DNA of 64,000 nucleotides from a bacterium (GTDB lineage: Bacteria; Electryoneota; RPQS01). The notes beneath the pieces are model-generated. The model made no database searches, was not told where the DNA came from, and was given only the letters and a program-made list of their open reading frames with translations. How positions within the stretch are numbered: position 1 is the stretch's first letter; the number at the start of each line of letters is the position of its first letter. Location of the stretch: contig JAHDVH010000006.1 of assembly GCA_023382385.1 (NCBI GenBank), positions 60,173 to 124,172 on the forward strand. Reading direction: 5' to 3'. The position numbers and the translations under genes were made by a program. Below, one piece after another: positions 1 to 8,491 of the stretch.

Positions 1-1
1 C

Positions 2-634
2 ACCGCGACAGGATACACCGACTCAGCTGGCTTTGCGCGTGTGACTTTATACAGCGGAAACCCGTTGCCGACCGTGAGTCGCTGGCTCAACTCACTAACA
101 GATCCGAATCTCGGGACGGCAATTCTATGTTCAGACGTGCCGGACCGTGATGGTGTTGCGAAGATCCTTGTTAAGACAGCCGGCGTTGACGCCACAGGAG
201 ACAGCGTCTGGGTGTGGTCGACTACGAACGTGACTTTTGACTACAGCCAGCCGATTCTGAACCTTCGCGAAGTCACCGTAAACGGTAATCCGAACGAACG
301 TACCCTCTTCATTGGGGAGAACGCCTTGATTCGATTTGCTCTGCACGATTTCAACTTCTGGCCGATGGTGTCAGGAACAGTTGTTACATTCAGCGCAAGT
401 TCTGGCAATGTCTATCCGTCCCAGATCGTGCTTGGTTGTCCGGGCGACACATCGTATACCGTGAGCTTCTTCAACAACCTGACAATCACTGATGACGACG
501 TCGCGACACCGGTGCTTATCAATGTCGACGCAGCCTATGGAGCAGCCTACGCTTTCACGCAAACATTCACGCTGAGAGCAGCATTCAATTCGCTTGCAAT
601 GCCTGAAGAGCGCGGCGAAGAAATCATTCAATAA
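2..634 (+). CDS. C-terminal part of an Ig-like-domain surface protein (5' truncated by window)
   Basis: The frame is open from the first bases of the window and closes at a TAA, so the start lies upstream; about 210 codons are visible. The first visible residues (DSAGFARVTLYSGNP) resemble the last strands of bacterial Ig-like, invasin-type domains, and a second beta-rich module seems to follow from about residue 85 (REVTVNGNP) to the end. No catalytic motif, membrane segment or sorting signal is seen in this part. A GTG at 41 could be mistaken for a start, but the upstream codons continue the domain. I infer the end of a large secreted or surface protein. It lies 11 bp before an outer-membrane barrel gene and the minor-pilin genes, which suggests a surface role. 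Confidence 0.6.
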   Translation, partial: TATGYTDSAGFARVTLYSGNPLPTVSRWLNSLTDPNLGTAILCSDVPDRDGVAKILVKTAGVDATGDSVWVWSTTNVTFDYSQPILNLREVTVNGNPNERTLFIGENALIRFALHDFNFWPMVSGTVVTFSASSGNVYPSQIVLGCPGDTSYTVSFFNNLTITDDDVATPVLINVDAAYGAAYAFTQTFTLRAAFNSLAMPEERGEEIIQ

Positions 635-645
635 ACGAGGCAACA

Positions 646-1395
646 ATGCGAATAAAAAACTTAGCAGTAGTTATGGTCGCACTACTTGTTGCGGCCGAAG
701 CACCTGCCATGGTAGGCGGTCCGCTGTTCTGCGTTGGCAATCGTGTAACAAGTATGACTGTAGAGGCAGAGCAGGCGAAGCTGCGCGTTCCCATGGGTGA
801 GCAGCTGGATGTTCGGGGCGGTACGAGTAGCAAGCGGCTATTTCTCACGGGTCGCTATGGGTTGCAGGACTTCATGGATGGGTTCGTCAGGATTGGAGCC
901 GCGAACTTGAAGTTCGACGATTTCGGAAATGGATATAGCGCGTTTTCGAGCAATCCCACACTCGCCTGGGGCGCAGGCTTGAGAATAGGATTCGCATTCA
1001 CTGAGCAACTCGAGCTCAATGCAAACCTTGCGTATACGGGATTCAATGCCGAAGGTGATGTCACGCGAAATGGTCGAACTATTTCTAATAAGTATCTTTG
1101 GCAGGAGATTAGCCCTGCGCTGACCTTAGGGTATAGAGTATCGGAGATTACACCCTATGTCGGCGTTGGACAGACTTTTCTTATGGGTCGTCGTGAGTAC
1201 AATGTGTCATACAACGGGACGGCCCTTGCCTTGGCATCTGGCTCCGAAAAGATCTCTGACAGCGATCAGCCAATCAGCCCAATTGTTGGGCTGGAGTGGC
1301 ACCTTCCCGACGGCTACTCTTTAACTGGGGAAGCGGCAAGCGGAAGCGACGGGGATTGGAGCCTGTCGATTGGACTCTCACAAGCGTTGAGGTAG
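646..1395 (+). CDS. outer-membrane beta-barrel protein
   Basis: This 249-residue protein starts with a signal peptide (MRIKNLAVVMVALLVAAEAPA). It continues with alternating amphipathic strands typical of small outer-membrane barrels (LFLTGRYGLQDFMDGFVRIG, WGAGLRIGFAF, LELNANLAYTGF, ITPYVGVGQTF, PIVGLEWHL), ending in WSLSIGLSQALR. It fits the general OmpA/OprF-like or OmpW-like barrel class, but I cannot name a family. A GAGG at 636-640 precedes the ATG. It sits between an Ig-like surface protein and the minor-pilin genes, probably in the same transcription unit. Ligand and pore function are unknown. Confidence 0.7.
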   Translation: MRIKNLAVVMVALLVAAEAPAMVGGPLFCVGNRVTSMTVEAEQAKLRVPMGEQLDVRGGTSSKRLFLTGRYGLQDFMDGFVRIGAANLKFDDFGNGYSAFSSNPTLAWGAGLRIGFAFTEQLELNANLAYTGFNAEGDVTRNGRTISNKYLWQEISPALTLGYRVSEITPYVGVGQTFLMGRREYNVSYNGTALALASGSEKISDSDQPISPIVGLEWHLPDGYSLTGEAASGSDGDWSLSIGLSQALR

Positions 1396-1417
1396 AACTC
1401 GACTGGAAGGAGTCAGG

Positions 1418-1798
1418 ATGAATAAGCACAGACGAATACGAAAGTTAGAGCGCGGGGTATCATTGCTCGAAGTGATGGTGACGGTTCTGATCGTTACCGG
1501 TGGACTAGTTGTCGTGATGTCCTCCTTTGTTGGCATGCAGAAGTCAAGTCGTTATGTCGAGAAGATGGAGACCGCAAACAGCCTCTTGCGCCTCGAAATG
1601 GAGATGCTCAGAAACATCCCTTATTCGAGTATTCGATCAAGCGAGGCGAACTACGGTACTGCCTGGAGCGACCAGCAAGACTTTCGACGACAGCTGATTG
1701 TCACGGATCTTGGAAATCTGAAGCGCGTTCGAGTGTTAGTTTATTTTGACGGTGACAAGCACGTTGCTGAAGCGACTACAATCATTGCAAGGCTATAA
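1418..1798 (+). CDS. minor pseudopilin, PilV/GspI-like
   Basis: This 126-residue protein has a class III prepilin signal: a basic leader MNKHRRIRKLERG followed by VSLLEVMVTVLIVTGGLVVVM, with the cleavage Gly before V and a Glu at mature position 5. PilD would cleave and methylate it, and the hydrophobic helix would anchor it in the pilus or priming complex. The C-terminal part is a short alpha/beta pilin head. Length and first-in-cluster position fit PilV or GspI. A strong GGAAGGAG at 1404-1411 supports the start. It is followed by PilW- and PilX-like genes in the usual order of a minor-pilin cluster. Confidence 0.8.
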   Translation: MNKHRRIRKLERGVSLLEVMVTVLIVTGGLVVVMSSFVGMQKSSRYVEKMETANSLLRLEMEMLRNIPYSSIRSSEANYGTAWSDQQDFRRQLIVTDLGNLKRVRVLVYFDGDKHVAEATTIIARL

Positions 1799-1811
1799 AG
1801 GACAGAACTAC

Positions 1812-2579
1812 ATGGAACCGCATACAACAAAAAGCGGCATGTGGGCAATCTTGAGGGCTCGGGGCGGATCTCTCCTAGAACTGACAATTGCGATGACCCT
1901 AGGAGCAGTCATTCTTGTTTCGCTTTTCTCTCTTTACTATGTCGCCGCAGCTTCTGCCTCAAAGGAAGAGAGCAGACAGGCATCTGTTAAAGAGGGACGA
2001 CTGATCGCAATGCGCATGGTTCGCGACTTGCGAATGATCGGATTGTTTGCCACCCAGGATATCGACGGAGACAGCAACGACATCAATCGCGACATTCCTC
2101 TATTGTCGTGGAGCAACAATCTGCATGAGGCAATTGAGTTCGCTTCAACTTACTCAATAGCATTTACCTGTGATATTGACAACGACTCTCTGACGGAAAC
2201 AATCGAGCTCTATCGTAACGCAGGCGGCATACAGCAGAATGTATGGGAGTGGTCGCGGGATTCCGTAGCTTGGGGACAGCGATCAGCGCGGATAATCGGG
2301 TCGAACGTTGACGGTTTGCTCTTTCGCTATTTCGACAGAGAAGGGAACGAAATACCGAGTTCCGGGCCAATTCCAGTCGGTGGATACACATTGACGACCG
2401 GACAACGAATGCGGATTGCGGCAGTCGAGATGTCACTTGTAGTGCGTTCAAACGAAGAGGCGCAGCAACACAACCAGGAGTACCTCTCGCTTCCCGATGG
2501 AACATACTGGCGCGATAACTTTCACCGAGAAAAGTATCGATTTCTCGTGTGCGGCAGAAATCTTGGCTTAGGTGCATAG
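1812..2579 (+). CDS. minor pseudopilin, PilW-like
   Basis: The product is 255 residues from the ATG at 1812, which is preceded by AAGGA at 1797-1801; an in-frame upstream ATG at 1746 lies inside the previous gene and is less likely. The prepilin signal is GGSLLELTIAMTLGAVILVSL near residues 19-39, with a Glu at mature position 5. The remainder is a beta-rich domain with an Asp/Asn-rich stretch (DIDGDSNDIN). Size and position after a PilV-like gene suggest PilW, a minor pilin that primes pilus assembly. The exact orthology is inferred. Confidence 0.75.
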   Translation: MEPHTTKSGMWAILRARGGSLLELTIAMTLGAVILVSLFSLYYVAAASASKEESRQASVKEGRLIAMRMVRDLRMIGLFATQDIDGDSNDINRDIPLLSWSNNLHEAIEFASTYSIAFTCDIDNDSLTETIELYRNAGGIQQNVWEWSRDSVAWGQRSARIIGSNVDGLLFRYFDREGNEIPSSGPIPVGGYTLTTGQRMRIAAVEMSLVVRSNEEAQQHNQEYLSLPDGTYWRDNFHREKYRFLVCGRNLGLGA

Positions 2580-2595
2580 CTCTTTAAGGATGACC

Positions 2596-4251
2596 ATGAA
2601 AACGTGTAATGGACAACCAGATAAGGGCAAGATCAAGGGCGTTGGTCGGCAGAGGGGCATGATCATGATCGCGGCGGTTGTGATGCTCGCCGGCCTGATG
2701 TTCGTGGCAACAACTGCGTCAATCAATTCAATTGGTACGGCCAAAGTGGAGACCACGGCATTAGATGAGACTCGTACTTTCTACGCTGCGGAGGCGGGAA
2801 TTGAGTGGGGTACTGATCAGGTTCGGGACTTGCTCATGGTTAACCTTGATCCTACTGATGCTCAACTGGACTCCCTGCCGAGTCCAAATATGGACGGATA
2901 CTCGTACGATCTCTATCAGATTGGCCGAGTAGGCACAACGACTCAGGAGGTACTTACCGCCGGCGACTACCGAGGGTTAATCGGCTTTGTCACAAGATAT
3001 CAGGTTGATGCGCGGGCCACATCTAATCGAACGTCAACTCAGATTAGCCGTGAGTTGCAACATCAATTCATTCCGCTCTTTCAGTTTGGTGTGTTCTACG
3101 ATGAAGATCTTGAGATCTTTCCCGGCCCTGCAATGACCTTCGAGGGTCGCGTCCACACTAACGCTGACCTGTATATTGGTGCTGAAACCGGCATTACGTG
3201 TAATTCGTATGTCACGGCGGGCGGTCGCATATGGCATCATCGTAAAGACGGTGCTCACATCGATCCTCCCGGGCCTGTGAATATTCGTGACCTGATTGGT
3301 GCATATCAAAACATGTGGCGGGGAGCATACTGGTTAGACAATCGACGAGTAGATTGGGCCGCGGCGGCTCTAACGCTGTGGCAGGGTCAAGTGCGTGACC
3401 AATCTCACGGAATGTCAACACTTCGTCTGCCGTTACCACCTGCCGCAGACCAGCACGAAATTGTCGAGCGGGCCGACACGTTGAACGATGGGCCGCAGCA
3501 AATCGAGACCAAGTATTGGTATAAGGCCGGAATGCGCTACGTCGACGGTGTTTTACGAGACAGCGCAGGTACTGTGCTGGTAAACAATAGCTACTTTGTG
3601 TACACTGTCAACAAATTCTATGACGATCGCGAGAATCGCTACATGGACGTTATTGACGTGAATATTGGCGCAATGCTAGCCGACAGCGCGTTGCCGGCCA
3701 ACGGAATCATCTACATCAGTGATTACCGAGGCGCCGATCCTGCTGTTCGAATTCGTAACGCCTCACGGCTGCCGTCAGTTGGGCTTTCAATCGCTACAGA
3801 TTTGCCGCTGTACGTATGGGGCAACTACAATACAGTGAACAAGCGAGGCTCTGCCTTGCTGTGCGACGCAATCACTTTCCTGTCACCAGCGTGGAGTGAC
3901 GCGAACTCGAGCGGTCCGCTCACTGGCCGGAATGCTACCTCCATGACAGTTAACGCGTGCATAATGACAGGGCATGTTCCCAGCACAAATGGCGGACAAT
4001 ACAGCGGGGGTTTGGAGAACTTAATGCGTTTTCTGGAGAGGTGGGGTGGACAGACTGTGACCTATCGCGGCAGTATCATAGACTTGTGGTTTAGCCGATA
4101 CAACATTGGCGCGTGGAGCTATGGAGACTTCTATACTGCTCCAAACAGAAACTGGGGATTTGACACTGACCTGCTTTCACCAAGCAATTGGCCTCCGGGC
4201 ACGCCCCGAGTCCACACAGTGCAGCGCGGTGCGTGGCGTCAGATTAGCTAA
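2596..4251 (+). CDS. large PilX-like minor pilin with extended extracellular region
   Basis: The chosen ATG at 2596 has AAGGA at 2586-2590; GTG 2572 and ATG 2590 are in-frame alternatives. The 551-residue product has an N-terminal segment RGMIMIAAVVMLAGLMFVATTA and then ETRTFYAAEAGIEWG, the pattern of PilX N-terminal regions (hydrophobic helix followed by 'aEaGi'). Typical PilX is about 150-200 residues, so this one carries a large extra region. That region contains FEGRVHTNADLYIGAETG, which resembles a beta-helical 'surface passenger' found attached to PilX-type proteins in some environmental phyla. I infer a pilus-tip or surface protein of the minor pilin complex. Confidence 0.65.
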   Translation: MKTCNGQPDKGKIKGVGRQRGMIMIAAVVMLAGLMFVATTASINSIGTAKVETTALDETRTFYAAEAGIEWGTDQVRDLLMVNLDPTDAQLDSLPSPNMDGYSYDLYQIGRVGTTTQEVLTAGDYRGLIGFVTRYQVDARATSNRTSTQISRELQHQFIPLFQFGVFYDEDLEIFPGPAMTFEGRVHTNADLYIGAETGITCNSYVTAGGRIWHHRKDGAHIDPPGPVNIRDLIGAYQNMWRGAYWLDNRRVDWAAAALTLWQGQVRDQSHGMSTLRLPLPPAADQHEIVERADTLNDGPQQIETKYWYKAGMRYVDGVLRDSAGTVLVNNSYFVYTVNKFYDDRENRYMDVIDVNIGAMLADSALPANGIIYISDYRGADPAVRIRNASRLPSVGLSIATDLPLYVWGNYNTVNKRGSALLCDAITFLSPAWSDANSSGPLTGRNATSMTVNACIMTGHVPSTNGGQYSGGLENLMRFLERWGGQTVTYRGSIIDLWFSRYNIGAWSYGDFYTAPNRNWGFDTDLLSPSNWPPGTPRVHTVQRGAWRQIS

Positions 4252-4263
4252 AGGAAAATCAGC

Positions 4264-5424
4264 ATGAAACTTGAGAAGAACACCCTAAAGAACCCTGAAG
4301 CAAAAGCGCGGCGTGCATTCCGAAGCGGGCGTTGGAAACTAGGGGCGCAGATTCTCGAAGAGCAGCTTCGCTCTAACGGCGAGGATTTCGCGAAATGGAA
4401 TCTTATAGGTGATCTAAAGTTCCGAGCAGGCGAGCGAGAAGCAGCGCTCACGCTATGGCGTCGCGCGCTCGACGGATACATGCAAGAGGCACTTCACGAG
4501 AATGCTTTGGGCGTTGCGCGAAAAGTTGTGCGCATGATCCCAGAGGAGGTCGACGTATATCTGTCGATCTCCGAAGCTTACCTCGGCCTAGAGTATTATG
4601 CCGACGCAATTTCTGCATTCCGGACGTTCATAAAGCTAAACAAGTCGAGCTCTCTGAGTGAGCGAAAGAACTGGTTTCGCAAGCTCTTGTCCTGCGACGT
4701 CAAGCATCTTCACCTGATAGAAGAAATTCAGCACATTCTCGCTGAGTCACACCTCGAGGACATCGAGCTTGAGCGCGATGTAAAGAGGTGGGCCGAGCAA
4801 ATGAGCATCGTACATGAAGCCGTAGCGATTGCGCCTGAAAGTGAATCGTTTGAACCTATCTCGATTAGTGCACAGGAAGCAATTAGTGACGAGGAGATGG
4901 GTCTTGCCACGTTAGGCGAGTCCGACTCTGAGTTTCATATGCCATACCCAATCTCTAATGTCGAAACGCGTGACGAGGGGGCGGAGGTCAAATACAGCTA
5001 CAACGTGGATCATGACTTCGAAGTGCCAAGTGAGAAATCGGAAGAACCTCTACCTGAGGGCCAAGGGAAGGATCACTATGATCTGGGTGTTGTCTATGCT
5101 GAAATGAAGCTCTGGGATGCAGCGATGACGGAGTTTCAAACTGCAAGGCGAGATCGTAGTATGCGTGGCAGGGCAACGATAGAATTAGCACAATGTTTCA
5201 AGAATGCGAACGATCCCCACAGAGCGCTCCGACTTCTCGAAGAGGAGTCGGCGTTAGGGCAATATGAATCCAGTATTCAGGATGACATCGCCTATGAATT
5301 AGGCGTGTTGCATCAGTTGGTGGGGAACACGTCCGACGCAATTGAGTACTTAGCGCAAATTGGGCATCAATCGGCGCACCATGCAGACGCGGCGCACAGG
5401 CTAGCGGAACTGAAAGCACAATAG
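4264..5424 (+). CDS. TPR-repeat protein of the pilus locus
   Basis: This 386-residue protein has no signal peptide. Helical repeats of tetratricopeptide type lie at about residues 15-130 (WNLIGDLKFRAGEREAALTLWRRAL; VYLSISEAYLGLEYYADAISAFRTFIKLN) and 270-380 (YDLGVVYAEMKLWDAAMTEFQTA; AYELGVLHQLVGNTSDAIEYL). An acidic linker of about 90 residues separates the two clusters. TPRs mediate protein-protein contacts; here a cytoplasmic scaffold for the pilus motor or its regulators is plausible because pilT follows 20 bp later. TAAAGGAAAATC before the ATG supplies the ribosome-binding site. No enzymatic motif is visible. Confidence 0.7.
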   Translation: MKLEKNTLKNPEAKARRAFRSGRWKLGAQILEEQLRSNGEDFAKWNLIGDLKFRAGEREAALTLWRRALDGYMQEALHENALGVARKVVRMIPEEVDVYLSISEAYLGLEYYADAISAFRTFIKLNKSSSLSERKNWFRKLLSCDVKHLHLIEEIQHILAESHLEDIELERDVKRWAEQMSIVHEAVAIAPESESFEPISISAQEAISDEEMGLATLGESDSEFHMPYPISNVETRDEGAEVKYSYNVDHDFEVPSEKSEEPLPEGQGKDHYDLGVVYAEMKLWDAAMTEFQTARRDRSMRGRATIELAQCFKNANDPHRALRLLEEESALGQYESSIQDDIAYELGVLHQLVGNTSDAIEYLAQIGHQSAHHADAAHRLAELKAQ

Positions 5425-5444
5425 GCAAGGCTGAGGGCAAAGAC

Positions 5445-6542
5445 ATGGACTTGAAAGGCCTCTTGGAGCTTCTCTTTACGAGGAAAGCTTCCGATCTGCA
5501 TCTAAGAGTAGGAAGTGTTCCGGTTCTGCGAATTGACGGAAACTTGTTCGGCACCAGGCCGGAACCTGTCAGCGAGCGTGAGATGAATGCCCTACTAAGC
5601 GAGACGGTTACTACGCAACAGCTTGAGAAGTTTCTAAAGGAAAAGGAACTTGATCTTGCCCTTACTGTTCCCGGTCATGGACGTGTCAGAGTGAATGCCT
5701 ATTTCCAGAAAGGCACAGCGGCACTTGCATTTAGAGCAATTAAGACGCTAATCCCGGGCTTCAGCGAACTGAATTTGCCGTCCGTAGTTGAAAAGCTTTG
5801 CAATAGTAGGCGTGGCATAATTCTGCTGACAGGGGCAACTGGGTCAGGCAAGTCAACAACGATGGCTTCGATGATCGAGCACATCAATCAGACGCGTAGT
5901 GTCAATATACTCACAATCGAGGATCCAATTGAGTATGTCTTCAGTAACAAGAAGTCGCTGATCGCTCAGCGTGAAGTGCTGATCGACACAGAGTCATTCC
6001 TGGCGGCACTCACCCACGCGCTTCGTGAAGACCCTGATATCATTATGGTCGGCGAGATCCGCGACCAGAACACGATGAAGATTGCTCTGCAGGCGGCTGA
6101 GACCGGGCATCTGGTTCTTACCTCTTTGCATACCTTGAATGCAGTCGAGGCTGTGAATCGCATCATCTCGTTCTTCCCGCTTAACGAGCAAGCACAAATA
6201 CGAAGCATGCTCGCAGGTTCATTGCAATCCGTAATTTCGCAGCGGCTTGTCTCAAGAAGTGACGTACGCGGTCGAGTTCCCTTAGTTGAGGTCATGATAA
6301 ATACAACTGCAATTCGTGAATGCCTGGTGCAGCCGGACAAGATGAACTTGATCCATGGACTGATCGAGGATGATCAAGGAACACATGGAATGCAGACATT
6401 CGACCAGTCAATTTATGCACTTTACAAGAAGGGGATCATATCGCTCGAGACCGCTTTGGAGAATGCCAATAATCCGAACGATGTCGAAATGGCGGTACGT
6501 GGCATAAAGGCCTCAGGATCCAGGCTCGTGGAGGTGTCATAA
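5445..6542 (+). CDS. pilT: type IV pilus retraction ATPase PilT
   Basis: This 365-residue protein matches PilT in length and motifs. The N-terminal domain begins KGLLELLFTRKASDLHLRVGS; the Walker A is GATGSGKST near residue 130; the Asp box is LTIEDPIEYV. The catalytic Glu lies in DPDIIMVGEIRDQNT, and the His box in TGHLVLTSLHTLNAVEAVNRII. The conserved C-terminal segment AQIRSMLAGSLQSVISQRL is also present. PilT is a hexameric cytoplasmic ATPase that drives pilus retraction. No PilB, PilC, prepilin peptidase or major pilin gene is in the window, so these must be elsewhere. It is tightly followed by three regulator-like genes. Confidence 0.95.
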   Translation: MDLKGLLELLFTRKASDLHLRVGSVPVLRIDGNLFGTRPEPVSEREMNALLSETVTTQQLEKFLKEKELDLALTVPGHGRVRVNAYFQKGTAALAFRAIKTLIPGFSELNLPSVVEKLCNSRRGIILLTGATGSGKSTTMASMIEHINQTRSVNILTIEDPIEYVFSNKKSLIAQREVLIDTESFLAALTHALREDPDIIMVGEIRDQNTMKIALQAAETGHLVLTSLHTLNAVEAVNRIISFFPLNEQAQIRSMLAGSLQSVISQRLVSRSDVRGRVPLVEVMINTTAIRECLVQPDKMNLIHGLIEDDQGTHGMQTFDQSIYALYKKGIISLETALENANNPNDVEMAVRGIKASGSRLVEVS

Positions 6543-6543
6543 A

Positions 6544-7191
6544 GTGCTGAATCACACGAATAGAAGCCTCCTGGATCTGCTAAAGGCCTATGGAGGGAGC
6601 AACTACAGCGGCCAAACAACCTGCGAAAGCAAGCGAGGTCAACTTATACTCTGGTTCGTGCGCGGCCATCTCGTGCACGCACAATCTCAGAGTGCAGGAG
6701 ACGGTTGGGACGCTCTGAAAACGGCCGCTACAGAAGCAATCGAAGTGACTGCCGAGAGTCCCGAGAGTCTTCCACCAGAGCGCTCGATTCGAGTAAGTCT
6801 CAGTAGGCTCATCAAGAGTCTGGAGGAGGAACATCGTAGTGTGAATCATGATCGCATGTATATCCCGATTCCGCTGCATGCGCAACTCCTGTTAAAGTTT
6901 AAGGAATTACAGAAGAGAGTACGAGGTCTCTCGGATATCCAGGCATATAGCATAGCAGGCAGTGATGATGGCTTGGAATGCCGGTCAAATGCTGACAAAT
7001 CGGGTAGCGAATCAAGCGAACGTATCCTAATTGAACTTGGGCCACGGGGCGCGACCTGGACGCACTACGCGAATGGGGAGGAAGTGTCGCTGAAAGGCGA
7101 CTCGACATTAACTACGTCAGAGCTTATGCGCGCGGGTGAGGAACTCATATCCGAGCTAAGAGTCATGAGGCAAAGAGGTGCTGACAAATGA
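6544..7191 (+). CDS. PATAN/DUF4388-domain protein
   Basis: The gene starts with GTG at 6544, one base after the pilT stop. Residues 5-75 (SLLDLLKAYGGSNYSGQTTCESKRGQLILWFVRGHLVHAQSQSAGDGWDAL) fit the PATAN/DUF4388 pattern: a short helix, a beta hairpin with 'G.l.f..G.lvhA', then a helix with 'G..Al'. In cyanobacteria, PATAN-containing regulators bind the pilus motor PilB, so a direct role in motor control is plausible here. The remaining residues (100-215) hold a charged alpha/beta region with no recognised motif. It overlaps the next gene by 4 bp (ATGA), implying translational coupling. Confidence 0.65.
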   Translation: MLNHTNRSLLDLLKAYGGSNYSGQTTCESKRGQLILWFVRGHLVHAQSQSAGDGWDALKTAATEAIEVTAESPESLPPERSIRVSLSRLIKSLEEEHRSVNHDRMYIPIPLHAQLLLKFKELQKRVRGLSDIQAYSIAGSDDGLECRSNADKSGSESSERILIELGPRGATWTHYANGEEVSLKGDSTLTTSELMRAGEELISELRVMRQRGADK

Positions 7192-8345
7192 GCAGGCACC
7201 CGCTACAAGATTCCTTGCTCGAGGAACGCCTGAGGCGCAGCAGACTGCTGAGCAACGAGCAGATTGAGTTAGTTCAGGAACTGCAGAAAGAGTCATCCAT
7301 CGGCCTCGCGCAAGCTATCGTTGAGTTAGATTTGCTTACGCAAAATGAAGTTGACCGAATCGTGTCTTCAGATGCAGATATTCGGTCAATTAGGTTAGAG
7401 GAAGTGACAATCGAACCTGAAGCAATACGTCATGTCCCCGCAAGAGTTGCAAGGGAGTTCAGATGTATTCCAATAAAGAGAAGCGGGAACACTCTTGTTG
7501 TCGCTGCTGCTGACCCGAGCGGGTGCCCAGTTCGTGATGCTCTCCGCTCTGTCACCGATGCTGAGATCGTTCTGTTTTCTGCAGATCCTGAAGCTGTCGA
7601 ACATGCAGTATTTATATACTACGGCGATCGCAACGGAGGCTCAAGAGGAACAACACAAACGCCTCAAGGGAGAAAAAGCGCAGACCACTATGCGCATTGG
7701 AGAGTTCCGCAGGCCACACCGCAGACTTTTGATACGTTCTACGATCACGATGGCGTTCGCAGTGCGCGTGAAATCGGCAAGCAGATCGCAGCAGGTGCAG
7801 CAGAGCCCATTGACATGCCACTACTCTTCGTAGGTGAGAGTGGTAGTGGGAAGACGCACTTGGTAAAAGCGATTCAGCACTACATGTCTCGGAGCAATCC
7901 ACTTGCTCGCGGCCTGCTCTGCTCTGGAAGCGAGTTTGTGGATAGCACACTTGAGTTCCTTGCAGTTAGAGAAGTGGCCTATTTCAGGTATGAGCTGCGT
8001 GACCGCGAGATAGTAATAGTGGATGACGCGGGTAAGTGCTTTGGTATGCCTGTGGTTGAACAGGAATTGAGTAGCCTTTGTGAGCACTACAGGAGCAGTG
8101 GGGGAGTTGTTGTACTAACCTTAGCGCCGGAAGACATATGCGCCGGTCCATCCACACAAGAGCTGCGCGAAACTCTGTCACGTGGTACTGAGATCGAACT
8201 TAGCATGCCGTCACCTTCTGCATTGCGCGACATCGCCACCAAGCGCGGTGTTAAGGCAGAGATTCTTGATGATGATGTGATGGAGGCTTCAGTACAGAAT
8301 GGTGGAGGTTGGCCGGCTCTGCGCAACTGCCTTTGCACAAAGTAG
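7188..8345 (+). CDS. MshEN-like domain fused to a DnaA-like AAA+ ATPase
   Basis: This 385-residue protein has two recognisable parts. Residues 7-140 resemble the MshEN (T2SSE N-terminal) domain of PilB/MshE: LLSNEQIELVQELQ, then IVELDLLTQNEVDRIV, then EAIRHVPARVAREFRCIPIKRSGNTLVVAAADP. Residues 210-355 resemble the DnaA/Hda AAA+ core: Walker A GESGSGKTHL at 216-225, Walker B IVIVDDA at 275-281, a sensor-1-like VVVLTLAPED and RETLSRG as possible arginine finger. By eye, the RLG and distal Gly residues that bind cyclic di-GMP in MshEN are replaced in both repeats, so ligand binding is doubtful. No DNA-binding domain IV is present. Start ATG overlaps the preceding stop. Function is unknown; a nucleotide-driven regulator of the pilus motor is my inference. 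Confidence 0.7.
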   Translation: MSRHPLQDSLLEERLRRSRLLSNEQIELVQELQKESSIGLAQAIVELDLLTQNEVDRIVSSDADIRSIRLEEVTIEPEAIRHVPARVAREFRCIPIKRSGNTLVVAAADPSGCPVRDALRSVTDAEIVLFSADPEAVEHAVFIYYGDRNGGSRGTTQTPQGRKSADHYAHWRVPQATPQTFDTFYDHDGVRSAREIGKQIAAGAAEPIDMPLLFVGESGSGKTHLVKAIQHYMSRSNPLARGLLCSGSEFVDSTLEFLAVREVAYFRYELRDREIVIVDDAGKCFGMPVVEQELSSLCEHYRSSGGVVVLTLAPEDICAGPSTQELRETLSRGTEIELSMPSPSALRDIATKRGVKAEILDDDVMEASVQNGGGWPALRNCLCTK

Positions 8346-8436
8346 ATTCCAGTGCAAGCATGTTCGCATCAGAGTAAGTGATGACTCATCAGCGAAGGTG
8401 CATGCGCGAATAGACGGCTGAGGTAAGCAAGAAGGC

Positions 8437-8462
8437 GTGGCACCCGCAAGTAGAGGTGTCAC
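8437..8462 (+). other. hairpin in the gap before the PAS gene
   Basis: Arms GTGGCACC and GGTGTCAC can pair with one G-U, separated by 10 bases. They lie 30 bp before the next start codon in the only gap over 100 bp between pilT and pilMN. There is no U-run, so it is not a typical terminator. It could affect translation or mark an RNA processing site. Confidence 0.3.
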
Positions 8463-8491
8463 ATGATCGCAACGTGGAGATGTAGAATAGA

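Noticed and set aside
8437..8462. Sigma54 promoter (TGGCAC...)
   Set aside because: The TGGCAC is not followed by a TTGC element at the right distance.
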